Source: Homarus americanus (lineage: Eukaryota > Arthropoda > Malacostraca > Decapoda > Nephropidae). Taken from it: a DNA stretch of 64,000 nt. The position numbers and the translations under genes were made by a program. The stretch covers positions 4,101,588 through 4,165,587 of the forward strand of contig NW_024744357.1 of assembly GCF_018991925.1 (NCBI RefSeq), given 5' to 3'. Shown one piece after another: positions 10,140 through 22,683 of this stretch. How positions within the stretch are numbered: the stretch's first letter is position 1; each line of letters starts with the position of its first letter. Under the pieces are notes generated by a model. It saw nothing but the letters and a program-made list of their open reading frames with translations. It had not been told where the DNA came from and searched no databases.

Positions 10140-11690
10140 GGTGGCATGAAGAACGGGGTTTAGGTTAGGTTAGGTTTTGTTGGTTGGATAGTATTTGATT
10201 TATTTGATTTATTCGAAAAAGAAAAAATCAAACTTGTTCCGTTATGATTGTTGGGTGGGTGGGGGGGGGTCTAAAAAGAACAAGTGATTTCCGGAGGAAA
10301 TGGATATCAAATTCGTTCGAAACTCATCAAAAACCATAAGAAAAACCTATTTTTAATCTCGAAATAAAGACCGGTGTGTTACTATAAACTGACCAAAAAA
10401 TTTGTGTGATAAATTACTGGTTACCCTTAAAGAGATAAACCGAAAATTTAAAACTTATTATGGTTATCCCTATAAAACAAAAATTTTCTATAAACACTCG
10501 ATAATTAACTATATAGAAAACGGTAAGTCTTAAACTATAACTAAAAAAATTTAAAACACTAGTATTTGACCCAATAGGTGAACATGAAATGTCTTTTATT
10601 ACCAATATATCTACTTTAATAATTGTACTTCTATTTTTCAGTTTGTTTTTGTTGGTCGTAACTATGATGGACGAGCAAGAACGTGTCATGGTAGCAACAT
10701 TTTGTATATAACCAAGGAAGAAGAATAAAGAAAAATAGCATCAGCAAATCTAACAAATTCATCCAACAGGCAACTAATCTAACCTATCAACCACTCTAAC
10801 ACGCCACTGATCTAACACTAAATCTATAACACTACGAACCCAACACAAACTCATGCGACACATCACTAATTAATCAAACAGCTGTAAATAGATACCTAAC
10901 GTTACAGTTGGGGGAGTGAAGATGGTTGAGTGCAGTGTTCACCCATTTTCACTTGACGCATCTATATTTCCATAGAAGAACTTGTTAAATATATATAAAA
11001 ACGCATGCGATAAATTATTCTAAATATATGAAAAAAAAGGTTTCAAGTTCGACATCAAATATAAAGAAATACGTATCTATGTTGTCTCAAAATCCCATAA
11101 GCGGTTGAGGCGAACGGAAAAGTGGGTTTTGATAACATACGAGTATATTTACGGTAATATCCTTGCCACTTGTCACTCACCCACGCGAGTATTGGCCAGT
11201 CGGTTACTTCGCTATTACACACTGTTGACAAGTGGTGGGCCGGTAAGAACTCCTTGGCTGTACTGTGCCTGAACATAATGCCAGTGTTGGTCAAGTCTGG
11301 AATAAAAGGAACTTACACGTGATGCTGTAATTATATTCTCTGACGGGTTATTCCAAGACTCCACAATTCTCACTCTAAAACAAGTTATAGCTGTGACAGT
11401 TTTGCACTAATAGAATCTTTAGGTTACCGCCTGGGAAGATATTGGAAACATATTGTGTTGTCTAATGGTAGACCCTGCTGCCATATGGCATCACAAAAAT
11501 TGTGACCAAGTCCCAGGTTGCTCATCTGACTTTCTGCCTCATTTGCACAAAATTGCAGGGTCTCAAGTTTTTCTCTTACATATTTTTTTTGCGGGAATTA
11601 GCCCACCCGGGCACAGGTCAAACGACCCACAACGGGGCCTGGGGGCAGAAAACAAAAAAACAAAAAGAAATTGAAAATAGAGAAGAAAAA
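10140..11690. other. Non-coding stretch
   Basis: AT-rich, with a short TTAGG-type tract at 10159-10176. Small frames at 10414-10689 and 11055-11294 have no recognisable domain. Nothing else is supported. Confidence 0.4.
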
Positions 11691-11699
11691 GATTATACT

Positions 11700-11910
11700 G
11701 TGTTAATTTACACCACGAAGATGCCGGGAAACCATCTTTTTAAAGTGAGACAGATTGTATGAGTATGGAAACACAGAAGAAGGCAGAGCATTCCACAGTT
11801 TGACTGTGTGAGGAAAGAAGGGTGTACTATAACGGGTTATTCTCGCGTGACCAACATCCACAGAGAAACGGTGGGCACCGCGGGTATACTGCCAGACCGG
11901 GGTCACTAAC
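11700..11910 (-). pseudogene. C-terminal fragment of a non-LTR reverse transcriptase polyprotein
   Basis: The minus-strand frame from 11906 to 11703 reads ARITRYSTPFFPHTVKLWNA then LPSSVF and SHFKKMVSRHL. The F-P-x-T-x-x-L-W-N-x-L-P-S pattern is the usual C-terminal tail of jockey/CR1-like elements. No upstream RT is visible. Confidence 0.6.
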
Positions 11911-13822
11911 TCTAAGGGGAAATACTTAACTCTAATCTTAATTTCTAAGGGTCGCTGCCACCAGACTCCCTCTGGGCAGTATGTAGCTCGTTAGGTAGCG
12001 TGCAGAGTGGACTAGGCATTAGGTTAGGTTTTTCATTGACCAGATCGATAAGGGGAAAGAAGGGTGAAACCACAACCTGTCTTAGTTCTTTCAAATGTTC
12101 TTTCTACTTACTTCAGTTCATATTTGGTACTACCTAACCTCAGTTCTTTTTGGTAGCATGTCGATGGTCTAGGCACATGGGTAGTGTAATTCTGATATCA
12201 GGGTCACTTGGACTGAAATAAAGGTAACTACTGTGGGAGAAATGAATACTCCTAAAATACACAAGGAACAAGTTTATTAATATAAAATCAAAGGGAAAAG
12301 AGATATTATTAACATATAACTACCAGGCTCAACTCCTGGGCTTATTGCAGACTCTGTATTTCTTATTTACCCAACAACAATTACTTAGATATTACACTCT
12401 TACCATGCACAATCTTACTGGTGTCACATTACATTACATAGCAGGACCAGTTCCTTGTCCCTACTCACAATACATAGTTACATGGCAACTCCTTGCAGAT
12501 CACTTTACTTCTCCCACATTACTAGGTATTTCTCATTACATCCAGTTATAAGACCAACTGGCATATGGTACTTCACAGACTGTTGGTAGTGCATAGGAGA
12601 TGCACTCACAACACGCTAATACTGATACAAACACCGACATGGGTCCACTACCCAACATGGGGTAATTATTAACAAACACATACAACCACACTGTGAACCA
12701 TAACTCCAAGGCATGTCCCAGGGTATAGCACTGGCGTCTCAAACAACTGATGGATGCTGTTGTGGTCGGTTACACTCCGACACGAGGCGGGTCTGGGGCC
12801 CTCGGCCCACGAGGTGGACCTGCCGTCTCGATCATGTTGAATCAACGACATCGTCGATATATGGCTCCCTGCTGGGAATCTACTGGCTCCGGGGCTATCG
12901 TGGGGTGATCCGAGAACCACAAATTAGATCTGGAGGCAAACGGTGAGATCAGGTGTCAGGGGGGGGGGGGACGCTCGGTCTCCCTTACTCATGGTATATA
13001 TACCCCTGTGTTTGCCAGCGATCGCTACTCACGCAATGACAGGGATTATATACAACTCATCTGTTACTCATTCAAGGATGACCCTCAGTTGACAAAGGTC
13101 TGGCGAATTACTAAAGTGGATTTACATAACTAATTCAAGATTGAGTTTGCTAGGAGGAAGTGGAATAAACGCATATTGACAGCTGTGTTCGAAGGCGGGA
13201 CTTACTGAGAGGGATCCTGAGTGTAACGAGTGGGAAAAACACGTCTCTCCTTAATGCTATGAATACATACAATTAATATTATATAACCCGTACCTGGGTA
13301 CAATTCATCAAATAATCCCGAAGCATTCATTCGGTGAGTTGTCTTTATCAATGACTCCCATTCTCTGAGATTCTACAAGCGCGGTGGATTTGAATGTTAT
13401 GTAGCGTAATATGAATTAAAGGGGTTTTTTAGGAATGACAATGTAGTGAGCAGTACACGGGCAAGACGAAAGTTACGAGCCTACTGCCTTGCCGGCGGTA
13501 CACAGGATGCCAAATCCACCGAACATTGCCCGTTAAAGTACTTGTAAAAGAGAGAGAGTGAAACAACATTGCAGTGAAGAGAAAGGGAAGAGAGATTTTC
13601 GACTAAAGGAGGAGAGTTAATAAGACGAAATGCCTTTGATTCCACCCTATCTAATAGTTGGACAGAAGAAGAGCCACCCCAGGCTCTGATGTGGGTCAGT
13701 GACCTGTGTCCGGGTGGACTAATCCCTGTTAAAAAAAAAAATGACCATCAGTTAAATCCATATATAGACTTTTGATTGAGTAATGCGATGCTTATAAACT
13801 TGTATTAAAATCACCCTCTTGT
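11911..13822. other. Non-coding stretch, GC-richer patch at 12700-12960
   Basis: A TTAGG-type tract at 12018-12034, poly-G at 12960, and purine-rich sequence at 13548-13610. Frames at 12536-12946 overlap on both strands without a recognisable domain. No gene is supported. Confidence 0.4.
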
Positions 13823-14259
13823 TCAACTGTAAAGGGTCCCACAGTCACTTGTGCGTGTGAGTGCTGCCGTTAGTTTCGTTTCTTCGGATGTTTTCAATCT
13901 CCTGGAAATACAGAGGGTGAGTGAGTGGGTGGTATGGTGTAGTTGAGTGAGTGAGTGGTGTGGTGTAGTGTGGTTAAGACTGTGTGATGTGGCGTGTTGT
14001 GGTGCCGTTGAGTGAATGGTGTGGGATGGTTGAGTCATGGCACCAGACTTGGCCAACACATCAACACTCTCATCATCTACAGGAGAGAGCACTAACCACC
14101 TCTCTGACTCCCTCAAGGACAGAGAAAGGACACACACAGGGACGCTGGTTTCCTCGTCCTCCTTCCTCTCTTCCACCCCGGAATGACAACAGCATACGAG
14201 TCAGACAACCTTCTCTTATGTCGTTAAGTCAATACGAATCCGCGACTATGGAATCACAA

Positions 14260-14343
14260 GCGACAACAACAACAACAACAACAACAACAATAATAATAAT
14301 AATAAAAATAATAAAATATATAATAATAATAATAATAATAATG
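14260..14343. repeat. (ACA)n(ATA)n microsatellite
   Basis: CAA-type units at 14261-14290 pass into AAT-type units with small interruptions up to 14343. Flanking sequence to 15150 is AT-rich with no supported gene. Confidence 0.9.
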
Positions 14344-15154
14344 TACTAGGTATCTCATTTTACAGCGCTGGCATTAAATGAAACCATATTCTTGTTTAGT
14401 GCTATCGGAACGCTATCAGGACTACCTTTTAGTTAATGTTTGTTCTTGTCTGAAGCACAACAACCGCTCAGGTTATTAAATATCGTTCATCAGGTCTTAG
14501 TTTCAGTCACCGACAAGACAACTGGACGGTGTTTTGTATTTTCTGATGTTCTCTGATGGTTAGCAGGATTATTGTCCCTCCCAGAACTGGCAGTCATCAC
14601 CTTCCACCCACTATTACACCCACCCATCACTCCTTATATTATTCTTGCAACGATACAACTTTCATACTATAAATTCTAATAACTTGCATAATAAAAAAAA
14701 TGAGAGAACCTCCTTAAAAAAAATCAATATTAGGAAAAAGTTCCATTTCACAATCGTCTCGACAATGATAAAACAGATATAAAGTTTAAATTATATTACT
14801 GTTAGTTTTGTGGTTAAGATTGCAGGACGTATATGAGGCTATGGATTGATTATCTAGACACGTTAAGGAGTCAAGGCATAGCACCAAGGTTATTCTCAGG
14901 ACCAAAGAGGAAGCCTGAACACACTCAAGGATTCACACCACTGCGCGCTGACTCTTGGTCTTGGCTATTTATATTCTGTGACGAGAGGCAACAACGGAAG
15001 CAACTAGGCTATTTATAATACTTTGTTGACCATTACATGTATTTATAGCTTAGCGTTACACTACAATAAAACAAAAATGCTCCAAAGAGATTAGGTTTAA
15101 CGAGGATTTAAGTGGAACTCATTCAGTATCAGACCAGATGCAATATTATACGCT

Positions 15155-15186
<32 letters not shown>

Positions 15187-15189
<3 letters not shown>

Positions 15190-15490
15190 GGGCGGATCCA
15201 GGAATATCAAAAGTGAGGACTAAGAACATGGTGAGCACAGCGAGCCCACCCAGCTGTGGGGGTTTGGGGGGGGCCCTTGAATTTTTTTTCGAAATCTGAC
15301 CAATATCGTGGGCATTTTTATTTTGAGGCCATGTGCACTTGATATTAGGAGATATTCTGAGGTCAGCAGTAATTACTTTTAACTATACAAAAGCGCCTGA
15401 GTAGAATACTGCATTAAAGAAAAAATATTGGAATTTTCTGATAAAAAAGGGGGGTCCGGACTCCCAGGACCCCCCCCTGGATCCGCCCTG
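15187..15490. mobile_element. hAT-like MITE (GGGGCGGATCCAGG ends)
   Basis: Left end TAGGGGCGGATCCAGGA (15187) matches the reverse complement of the right end (CCTGGATCCGCCCTG, ending 15490). The interior has the typical GGGGG/CCCCC subterminal runs. A (TG)n tract abuts the left end and hides any target duplication. It interrupts or borders the LINE copy that starts at 15491. Confidence 0.75.
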
Positions 15491-17300
15491 CTACTACCAT
15501 CAAACAGATGAAAAATAACAAAGCCTCAGGGCCTGATGGAATCCCAGCCGGTGTATAACGCAGGAGGACATCTGCTTACCAGCCGTCTCCACTCTCTCCT
15601 GGGGAATATATGGGAAAAGGGGGAAATCCCCCAAGCTCTTAAAGACGCCTCCATCGTCAATATTTATAAGAGCAGGAGAGACCAGTCAGACTGTGGCAAC
15701 TACCGTGGGATCTCGCTGCTGTCCATAGCTGGCAGGATTATCGCCAGTCTTCCTAAACAGACTACTACCTGAGGCGGAAAACTTCCTCCAAGAATCTCAA
15801 TGTGGCTTTAGACCAGCACGTGGCACCACTGATATGATCTCTGCTGCCCGCCAGATACAGGAAAAGTGCAGAGAACAGCGCTGTGACCTGTACATGGCCT
15901 TCATCGACCTAACCAAGGCCTTCGACTCGGTCAACAGGGAAGCCCTCTGGCGGACCCTCAGCCGTTTTGGCTGCCCCCCAAAATTCATCACCATCGTAAG
16001 GCAACTCCACGATGGCATGAACGGCAGTTTCCTACACAACGGCACCCATTCTGACTTCTTCCCCATCCAAACGGGGGTAAAACAAGGATGTGTACTGTAC
16101 CAACTCTCTTTTCTATTTTCTTGGCTGCCTTTCTTACTCGTGCCAGTGCCAATTTAGCCGGCGGGGTGGACATCCAGTACCGGATGAAGGATCTTTTCAA
16201 CATAAGACGACTCCAGGCAGGAACAAAGGTGTCGGCAGCTTCCATTACTGAACTTCAGTATGCAGACGACCTCACCCTTGTCGCTCACACTGAAGGCGAC
16301 CTACAGGAGATCCTGAACACCTATGCAGATGCGTATACACACTTCGGCCTTATGGTGAATGCACGTAAGACTCAGATTCTCTTTCAGCCTGCCCCTGGCC
16401 CAGCCACACCTCCACCATCCATCCAACTCAACGGTACTGCTTTCACTAATGTTGCCCACTTTCAGTATCTCGGCTCCGACCTGTCCACCGCCGCAGACAT
16501 CGATGAAGAGATTCAACATCGGATCAGATGTGCGTCTCAAGCCTTTGGCAGACTCCATACCCATGTCTTCAGCTGTAGGGAGCTGAAATTATCTACAAAG
16601 TTACACGTATATCGAGCAGTGGTCCTCCCCACCCTGCTATATGGCATCGAGACATGAGTCACATACAGGAGGCACCTCAAGACACTTGGAAACTTTCACC
16701 AACGTAGTCTACGCTCCGTACTCCGAGTTCGTTGGGAAGACAAGAGAACAAATGCCAGTATTCTCGCTGACACCAACTGAAGGAGCATTGAGTTTACCAT
16801 TATCCATGAACAACTACGCTGGACTGGCCATGTTACCCACATGGACGACAGTAGACTGCCAAAGCAGCTACTGTACAGTCACCTAACGAATAGTAAATGT
16901 AACACTGGTGGGCAACTGAAAAGGTATAAGGATAGTCTTAAGACAAATCTAAAAAGTGCCAAATCGACCCCCTCACCTGGGAGACGATTACTCCACACCG
17001 TAACGCTTGAAGGAGCACCACATGAAAAGGTGTTTCGAAATAGCACGACTGCAAACCGACGCAGACAAGTGCCCACGCCGTAAAGATGCTGCTGCCGCCC
17101 CTCCCGCATTAGATGTAGCCCTCCACATGTGCAACATCTGTGAATGACTCTGCCGGTCCCGTATCGGCCTCTTTAGTCACCTCAAAAGTCACCAATGAAG
17201 GTGACATCCCTAATAACTCATATCATTGTATCATAGCTGGATGATCGTCATACTCGATTCCGAGTGACAGCAAAGTCGTAGTAGTAGTAGTGTGTGTACA
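15491..17300 (+). mobile_element. Non-LTR retrotransposon family A, copy 2 (RT domain to 3' end)
   Basis: Contains most of the reverse transcriptase: MKNNKASGPDG (15510), GNYRGISLLS, CGFRPARGTTDM, the first catalytic block MAFIDLTKAFDSVNRE (15893), TGVKQGCVL, and the YADD box in ELQYADDLTLVAHTE (16250). It then continues into LHVYRAVVLPTLLYGIET and a decayed C-terminal zinc finger (CNIC, stop, LCRSRIGL). Frames at 15536-15772, 15834-16157 and 16088-16657 show at least two frameshifts; a TGG-to-TGA change ends the last. The 3' end has the same CGATTCCGAGTGACAGCAAA then (GTA)n(TG)n tail as the other copies. Confidence 0.9.
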
Positions 17301-18272
17301 CACACAAACTACTACTGTGTGTGTGCAAACAATTACAATACAATCAAACTTGAACAACAAGGGTTTACACTTTGTTATTAACGGCCCAAGCAACGTCTGG
17401 CCAGGCCCAATTTACTGTACCTTATACCAACTGGGGCGTCTGTCCAGGGATCCCGGCCAATAAATAAATTAATTAATCTCAGGAAAATTTTTGAAAATCC
17501 CGGAATTTACCACATTTTAATAATCCTTCTCTAAGCAACCCAAATTAGCACATATACTGCATCAATAAATAAATTAATAAAGTAAAATACGCATGATGCT
17601 AAATTACTAACAAGTTAAGACTAGCAAGACATGGCGGGTCTTAAAGGTTGTTTGAAAAGTAAGAAAGATTAACAATTCCGTTTCATTATGAATCTTATGC
17701 ATTCATATTTCCTAAGTTGATTTAAAAGAATGAAAGATTATTACCGGTATATTTAGTGCATTAAAGGTATTTTTTTTGCCAGACCGTAAAAGCTGTCTCT
17801 TGTAATTCTGTCAAAGGTCTATGCTATACTACTGTATATGAACATATTACTCAGTAAAATAAGTAGAATTTTACAGGCTGTATTAATTATTGTTCCCATT
17901 ATCCTAAGACATGCTGTTAAATTGAAACTCCACTCTGTATCTTTATTTTTCGTTCATATTTCCAGATTCCAGAGAAGAAAAAATCCGAATCTCAGGACAG
18001 AAGAAACTCTCCAACAACACACAATCATAACATTATGACCTGAGCAACAACCAACTGGGGGCAAGTGAATCAGACACCCGACATATGATAAACCAAACCT
18101 AACCACGAAAAGAAACACAACTCATACTCACGTGTAGTGTTGGGGTCCGGTTCTCGAAACTGAAATCCTTAACATGAAGACTTATTGCCATTGCAGACTC
18201 CTTATTTTCTTATGTTTCTTATGTTCTTATGTTCATTGGTGTAGGTACAGTAGCAGCAGTCGTAGCAGCAGC

Positions 18273-18303
<31 letters not shown>

Positions 18304-18996
18304 ACGAGTATATGTGAATACTACTACACGACAGGAGAGAGAGAGAGAGAGCTATTCAGAGCCGCTGGAACTTGTGGCCGGCACGATAGCCTAGTCCACA
18401 CTCACACCTGCCACCTCCTGCACTTCTTCCTCTCCTTGACTCACTCCTGGGTCTTCTTCACGTACAAACACACATTACTAGTTCCAGTTGTGTGTCTGTG
18501 TGTTATTATATCTGATACAGTTCCGATAATACGTATTACTCCACTTTGCGATTTCCTTTGTTAAAAAAAAAAGTTTATTTATTGGAATTTCTGAATTTAA
18601 CGAATATGACTATAAATTAATTATCGTATTACAGGTGTGTGTGTGTGTGTGTGGTTGTAAATGAGACTAAAACTTACAATTCACACACACACAATCACTT
18701 CTACATTATGTTGACCAAAATCTTACCAAAGCTAGCGTAAGTGAATGGATGGAAATGTTACCCCCCCAAAAAAAAACCCAATCTATTTACCATACAAATG
18801 TAATCATCAATTTTACCAACAGTGTAAAGATGAAGGAGGAGGTAAATACTGTATTATGTCTTCAAGAACACCTTAGTATATTTATTTTTTCTGGTACATG
18901 GAAATGAAGATAAACATGAAAGAATAAAACAGATGTCACAAACTCGTGGTGATAATAACAAGAGCTGGTGTCTGGTGTTAGGTAAGCGTGAGACAT
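17301..18996. other. Non-coding stretch with microsatellites
   Basis: Short (CA)n at 17311, (GTA)n at 18265-18303 and (TG)n at 18635-18654. The valine-rich frame at 18229 is repeat translation. No gene is supported. Confidence 0.45.
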
Positions 18997-19282
18997 TAGG
19001 CTCTATTCACGTGACTATAGGGACGGTCATGGTCCAGTCAAATATTATTACATGCATGTTAATGGGAGCGTCCACACTTGCACTCACGGTCAAGTCAAGG
19101 TCCACACTCACGCTCAAGTGATAATCCGTTGAAAGTTATTTTTACCTGAGCGGGACAGTGCCGTGAGCGCTCTTGCCCATGCCGGACCAGCGTGGATTGA
19201 ACACATGCTCGCTCCAGTCTTGCTTCGGTCGGTTCTGAGTTTGATCGTGTTTTCTTTGGTTCGGGGTTATGAAACATATCCA

Positions 19283-19554
19283 ATGAAGAGGAAATCATGC
19301 AAGTGAGATTATGGGAAAGGTAAGTTTATCTAAAGAAAACAATAATGACTTGCATTCAGTACATATTAAAAAAAAAGCCTTTACAAATCAGTATTACACA
19401 AACGATTTCGTCGCTTTTTTCAGATGAATTGTTAATTGAATTAGTGAAAACCAAGGCGGAGTTGTATGACTTGAGTTCTCCACGATATAGTGATAACTTG
19501 GCTAAACGAAGAAGCTGGGAGGAAATAGGCAGTCAGCATTCCACTTCAACATAA
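19283..19554 (+). pseudogene. MADF (Myb/SANT-like) DNA-binding protein of the Harbinger element
   Basis: Exon 2 (from 19424, acceptor TTTTTTCAG) encodes DELLIELVKTKAELYDLSSP then RYSDN...RRSWEEIG, a clear MADF start. Exon 1 may begin at ATG 19283 and end at a GTAAGT donor (19320); phases agree (1), but a TGA lies in it after seven codons. Harbinger elements carry such a second protein to bring the transposase to DNA ends. The domain is cut after about 35 residues. Confidence 0.55.
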
Positions 19555-19621
19555 CCAGCACACTCAATAATATTTTTTCCCTGAAGAAATATTACAAAGT
19601 TTATTATGGAGTCAGATTATG

Positions 19622-19816
19622 GGGTCAGAGGAACCCATCCCCACCAACCCCCATGGGACTGTCGCTATGGGTGGTAAGGTCACGGTTGCGATGGTGGCGT
19701 AAGCCGTCAGGTCAAATTAACCAGTCAACAGGTAATGTGTCCGAGGTCACTGAGTCTAGTGCGGGGCCCTGCGGGGCCCCGGGCGGTCGCCCCCCCCCCC
19801 CCTAAAGGACGGGCCT
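19622..19816. mobile_element. GC-rich hAT-like MITE, copy 2 (left-truncated)
   Basis: From GTCAGATTATGGGGTCAGAG to GGGGCCCCGGGCGGTCGCCC and CTAAAGGACGGGCCTG it matches 8543-8725. The left end is missing, so no target duplication can be scored. Confidence 0.7.
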
Positions 19817-19974
19817 GGGCTAGAGTGTATGTAATTCCCTTCACTCTTCCTATCTTGCAACATCGGATGAACCCAGAATCTCTTCCTTTTCCGATTTTGT
19901 TTATTTCTTTCTTCTTCCTCCTCGTCTAATGCAATTGCGATCATTGCCAACTCTGATGAAGAGAATTCGCACAT
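19817..19974 (-). pseudogene. Harbinger transposase N-terminal fragment
   Basis: Minus-strand frame MCEFSSSELAMIAIALDEEE then NRKRKRFWVHPMLQDRKSEG. The acidic run followed by K/R-rich FWVHPML-x-R-K is the usual start of HARBI1/ALP1-like nucleases. It is cut off at the MITE boundary at 19816, and no DDE domain remains. Confidence 0.6.
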
Positions 19975-20067
19975 CTTCCCACGAGACGGCCCGTGACCGG
20001 AGCAGGATCGTCCCTTGACTGGACCGTGACCGTCCCTATAATGAATAGACGCTATATATGATCGGAG

Positions 20068-20365
20068 CACCTGAAGATTAGACACCCTATCATATTTTAC
20101 CTGGAAGATTAAATAACCTAACCTAACCTTAACCTCACTAAACTTAACGCTAACCTTTAACTTAACCTAAAATTATCCTCACTAAGCTTAACGCTAACTA
20201 ACCTAACCTAACATTAGGCGAACCAAATTTAACTCTAACCAAACATAACATTAATCTAAACTAATTTAACAGTAATCAAAGCTAACCTAACCAAAGCTTA
20301 CTTAACACTAACCTACCCCCCCCCCTCCCCTCAGGTAACTTTAGGGTGTTTATTCTTGTGGTATG
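20068..20365. mobile_element. MITE-like element with 30-bp unit inverted ends and AACCT core, copy 2
   Basis: Left end CACCTGAAGATTAGACACCC then ATTTTACCTGGAAGATTAAA; right end AGGTAACTTTAGGGTGTTTA then TTCTTGTGG, inverted. The core is about 200 bp of CCTAACCTTAACC variants ending in poly-C. It directly abuts the Harbinger relic. Confidence 0.6.
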
Positions 20366-20459
20366 AGCTTAAGCCGCTAATCTACAGATAATCCCAGTAC
20401 AGTAAAGCTATACCGTCAATCGATACCGTAACATGCTTGTGAGGGCCCCGACGACAACA

Positions 20460-20610
20460 ACAACAACACTGCACTGTGGGGTGGTGGTGGGGGGGGGGGG
20501 GTGAACCACAACACGAGCTCTTAGGAACGTTACACTCATCCCCCCCCCTCCCCCCTTTCTTCCCTCCCTCCCTCCCCCACACCCCCACCCCTTCCTCCTT
20601 TCTTCCTCCT
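20460..20610. repeat. Low-complexity GT/CT-rich tract
   Basis: Poly-G at 20490-20501 and C/T-rich sequence at 20540-20605. Sequence to 21017 shows nothing further. Confidence 0.7.
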
Positions 20611-21017
20611 GTGGTTTTACGGTTCTTTTGTCTTACCGCAATTAAAGGAAAGAATTTGCCATAAGAAACAAACAGTATATATCCGTTAACATCGCCCTGT
20701 AATCTCAACCCAGAACCGCATATGCATCAGTAAGTCAACCTCGGCAGCCTCATAAAAAACAGTGTAAAATTATCTCGTTGACGTAAAAAAAAACTACTAC
20801 GCATTTCGTATCTATGGCAACTACCCTGGCTTCCCCGTCCCAGCTCGTCAGTCGACTCGAATTTCCAGCTTAGGTCAGGTAGTTACATAACCTGCTCTAC
20901 TGGTGCTGCTGTCGTCACCAAGGGACTGTTAATACGACTCAAGTCTTTGTCTCGAGGGTCTATGGACAGGTAAAATCTTATCAGGAATATTACTGGTTTC
21001 TATTAAGACTGGGAGCT

Positions 21018-21255
21018 TAAACTAACCTAACCAAACTTAACCTTAACCTGGTCTTACTCTTAACCTGACCTAACCTAACCAAACCTTAACCTGGTCTTAC
21101 TCTTAACCTAACCTAACCTTAACCTGGTCTTACTCTTAACATAACCTAACCTTAACCTGGTCTTACTCTTAACCTAACCTAACCTTAACCTGGTCTTACT
21201 CTTAACCTAACCTAACCTTAACCTGGTCTTACTCTTAACCTAACCTAACCTTAAA
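21018..21255. repeat. 33-bp minisatellite built from AACCT motifs
   Basis: About seven copies of TAACCTAACCTAACCTTAAC then CTGGTCTTACTCT. Part of each unit is the arthropod telomere-type motif; the rest (CTGGTCTTACTC) is constant. Confidence 0.88.
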
Positions 21256-22153
21256 TGTTATAAAAGTGTGTATGTGTCGTTATCCAAGAGCCTGTCTGTG
21301 TTAATATCATAATTATCATTCTAATAAAGATAACTTAATGAAATAATATTGTTTGCCTCCCTGCAGCCTAACACACACACACACACTGGCTGCAACTCTA
21401 TTAATAAACCGTTTATTATTATTATTATTGCATACACACACACACACACACACTATCAAACACTAGTGTAATAAGCGCTCTCTTCATTATCCCTCACCAT
21501 CAACAACACCATCTTCATGTTACTAATTAGTTAGCAATGTTACCTGGTATAGTCACCTTCACACACACGGGAAACATAATAAAGCTAAAAAAAATAAACT
21601 AGGGATGTATTTCTCTATACTGATCTAATTGTTAAAGCTCGGTAGTCAGATATTAAGCATTTAAGACATAGGAAAAAACAAATGCACCCCCCCCCCCACG
21701 ACCATAAGAAATGTCTAATGTCTACAATCATCTATGACAGCAACATGTCTCCCAATCCCAAACAGGAACTGGCTATACAGTATAAGAAACGTCCCAATCA
21801 AAATTAAACTCGAATTTCTCTAAACTACGGAGTGTTATGGAACGAACACCAAAATAACCCTCGAAAGAACAGAGGAAAGTTCTGCATCACTTGTTACACC
21901 TTGTATAAAGTTCTCCACTGGGAATAAAATACCTTGAATGACTCAATGAGTAAATAACAACAACAACAACAATACTGGTTATCTGGTTTTATAACTAATA
22001 AATTCATCTCTTAGACTAAGTGTACAGTGGAACGTCACCACCGACGATTTGATCAAGAATCCATCACGACCATTGAACCAGATGCTGCAGGACCTTTGGT
22101 GAGACTAACATGTCTAGCGTCACCTGCTTACCAACACAAAAGACATTGACAGT
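21256..22153. other. Non-coding stretch with (CA)n and (TAT)n microsatellites
   Basis: Short (CA)n at 21369-21386 and 21434-21452, poly-C at 21685, (CAA)n at 21957-21973. No coding signal was seen. Confidence 0.5.
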
Positions 22154-22305
22154 ACTATGAGGCATCATCTACAGCACTCTACTGAGATGAGACGTCACCT
22201 ACCGCACTCTACTGAGATGAGACGTCCATCTACTGCACTCTACTGAAGTGAAGCGTCATCTACTTTACACTACTGAAGCGAGACGTCATCTACTTTTGTC
22301 TACTT
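22154..22305. repeat. About 30-bp minisatellite with GACGTC motif
   Basis: Five diverging copies of a unit like GACGTCATCTACTGCACTCT then ACTGAGATGA lie just downstream (minus sense) of the exon-like block at 22353. Confidence 0.8.
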
Positions 22306-22352
22306 CTGTGGCACCTCGCAAAAGGTCCTCCACGGTCCTCCTCGTCACCTAC

Positions 22353-22591
22353 CTCCAACTTGAGCACCTCGTTCTCGGGGCTCTTGTAGGTGGTGATGCA
22401 CAGGTGGGCGGTCATCTCCCCTGGCAGCCGTAGCGTAATATACTTTTTGAACAATCTGAGTGGCACGCCGCAGGTCTCACACTCGCGGGACCAGGACGAC
22501 ACTCCCCCGGCCCTCTTGGTGACGTCGGCGGTTTCTATAGGACACCTTGTGGAGTCCCGCAACGTGGCCGAAACACTGAGCGGGTCGACTA
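22353..22591 (-). CDS. Candidate coding exon of an unidentified minus-strand gene
   Basis: A GC-rich minus-strand block reads DSTRCPIETADVTKRAGG, then WSRECETCGVPLRLFKKYIT, then LPGEMTAHLCITTYKSPENE and VLKLE. It ends at a strong donor GAG|GTAGGT (22352). Possible acceptors upstream are CCCTCTAG (exon from 22592) and CCGCTCAG (from 22579). An ATG at 22683 in good context begins MKTETVG and reaches donors whose phases fit either acceptor across a roughly 70-80 bp intron. I do not recognise the domain. Codon-like composition in an AT-rich setting, lack of stops and splice signals favour a real exon. The exon ends in phase 0, the same phase at which the LRMDA exon at 1675 begins, so it could be an upstream exon of that gene or a separate gene. 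Confidence 0.42.
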
Positions 22592-22683
22592 GAGGGGACC
22601 TCAGGTAGGCGAGGTACAACACCGGCCAGGTCTCCGGACTTACCATCCTCCTCACCTACCACCGACAGTCTCGGTCTTCATTG

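Larger units (their letters stand above)
18998..20051. mobile_element. PIF/Harbinger-like element relic, two gene fragments
   Basis: The left end (CTCTATTCACGTGACTATAG then GGACGGTCATGGTCCAGTCA, 19001-19040) is the inverted counterpart of the right end at 20014-20052 (TGACTGGACCGTGACCGTCC then CTATAATGAATAGA). Inside lie a plus-strand MADF exon and a minus-strand transposase start, the two-gene layout expected of PIF/Harbinger. A GC-rich MITE (19622-19816) sits in the middle. No matching 3-bp duplication remains. Confidence 0.7.

Noticed and set aside
13823..14176. Minus-strand frame of 117 codons starting EERKEDEETSVPVCVL
   Set aside because: The first part looks composition-normal, but it runs into a low-complexity H/T/S repeat with no domain. 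An acceptor-like CTCTCCTGTAG in the middle could mark an exon, but nothing supports it.
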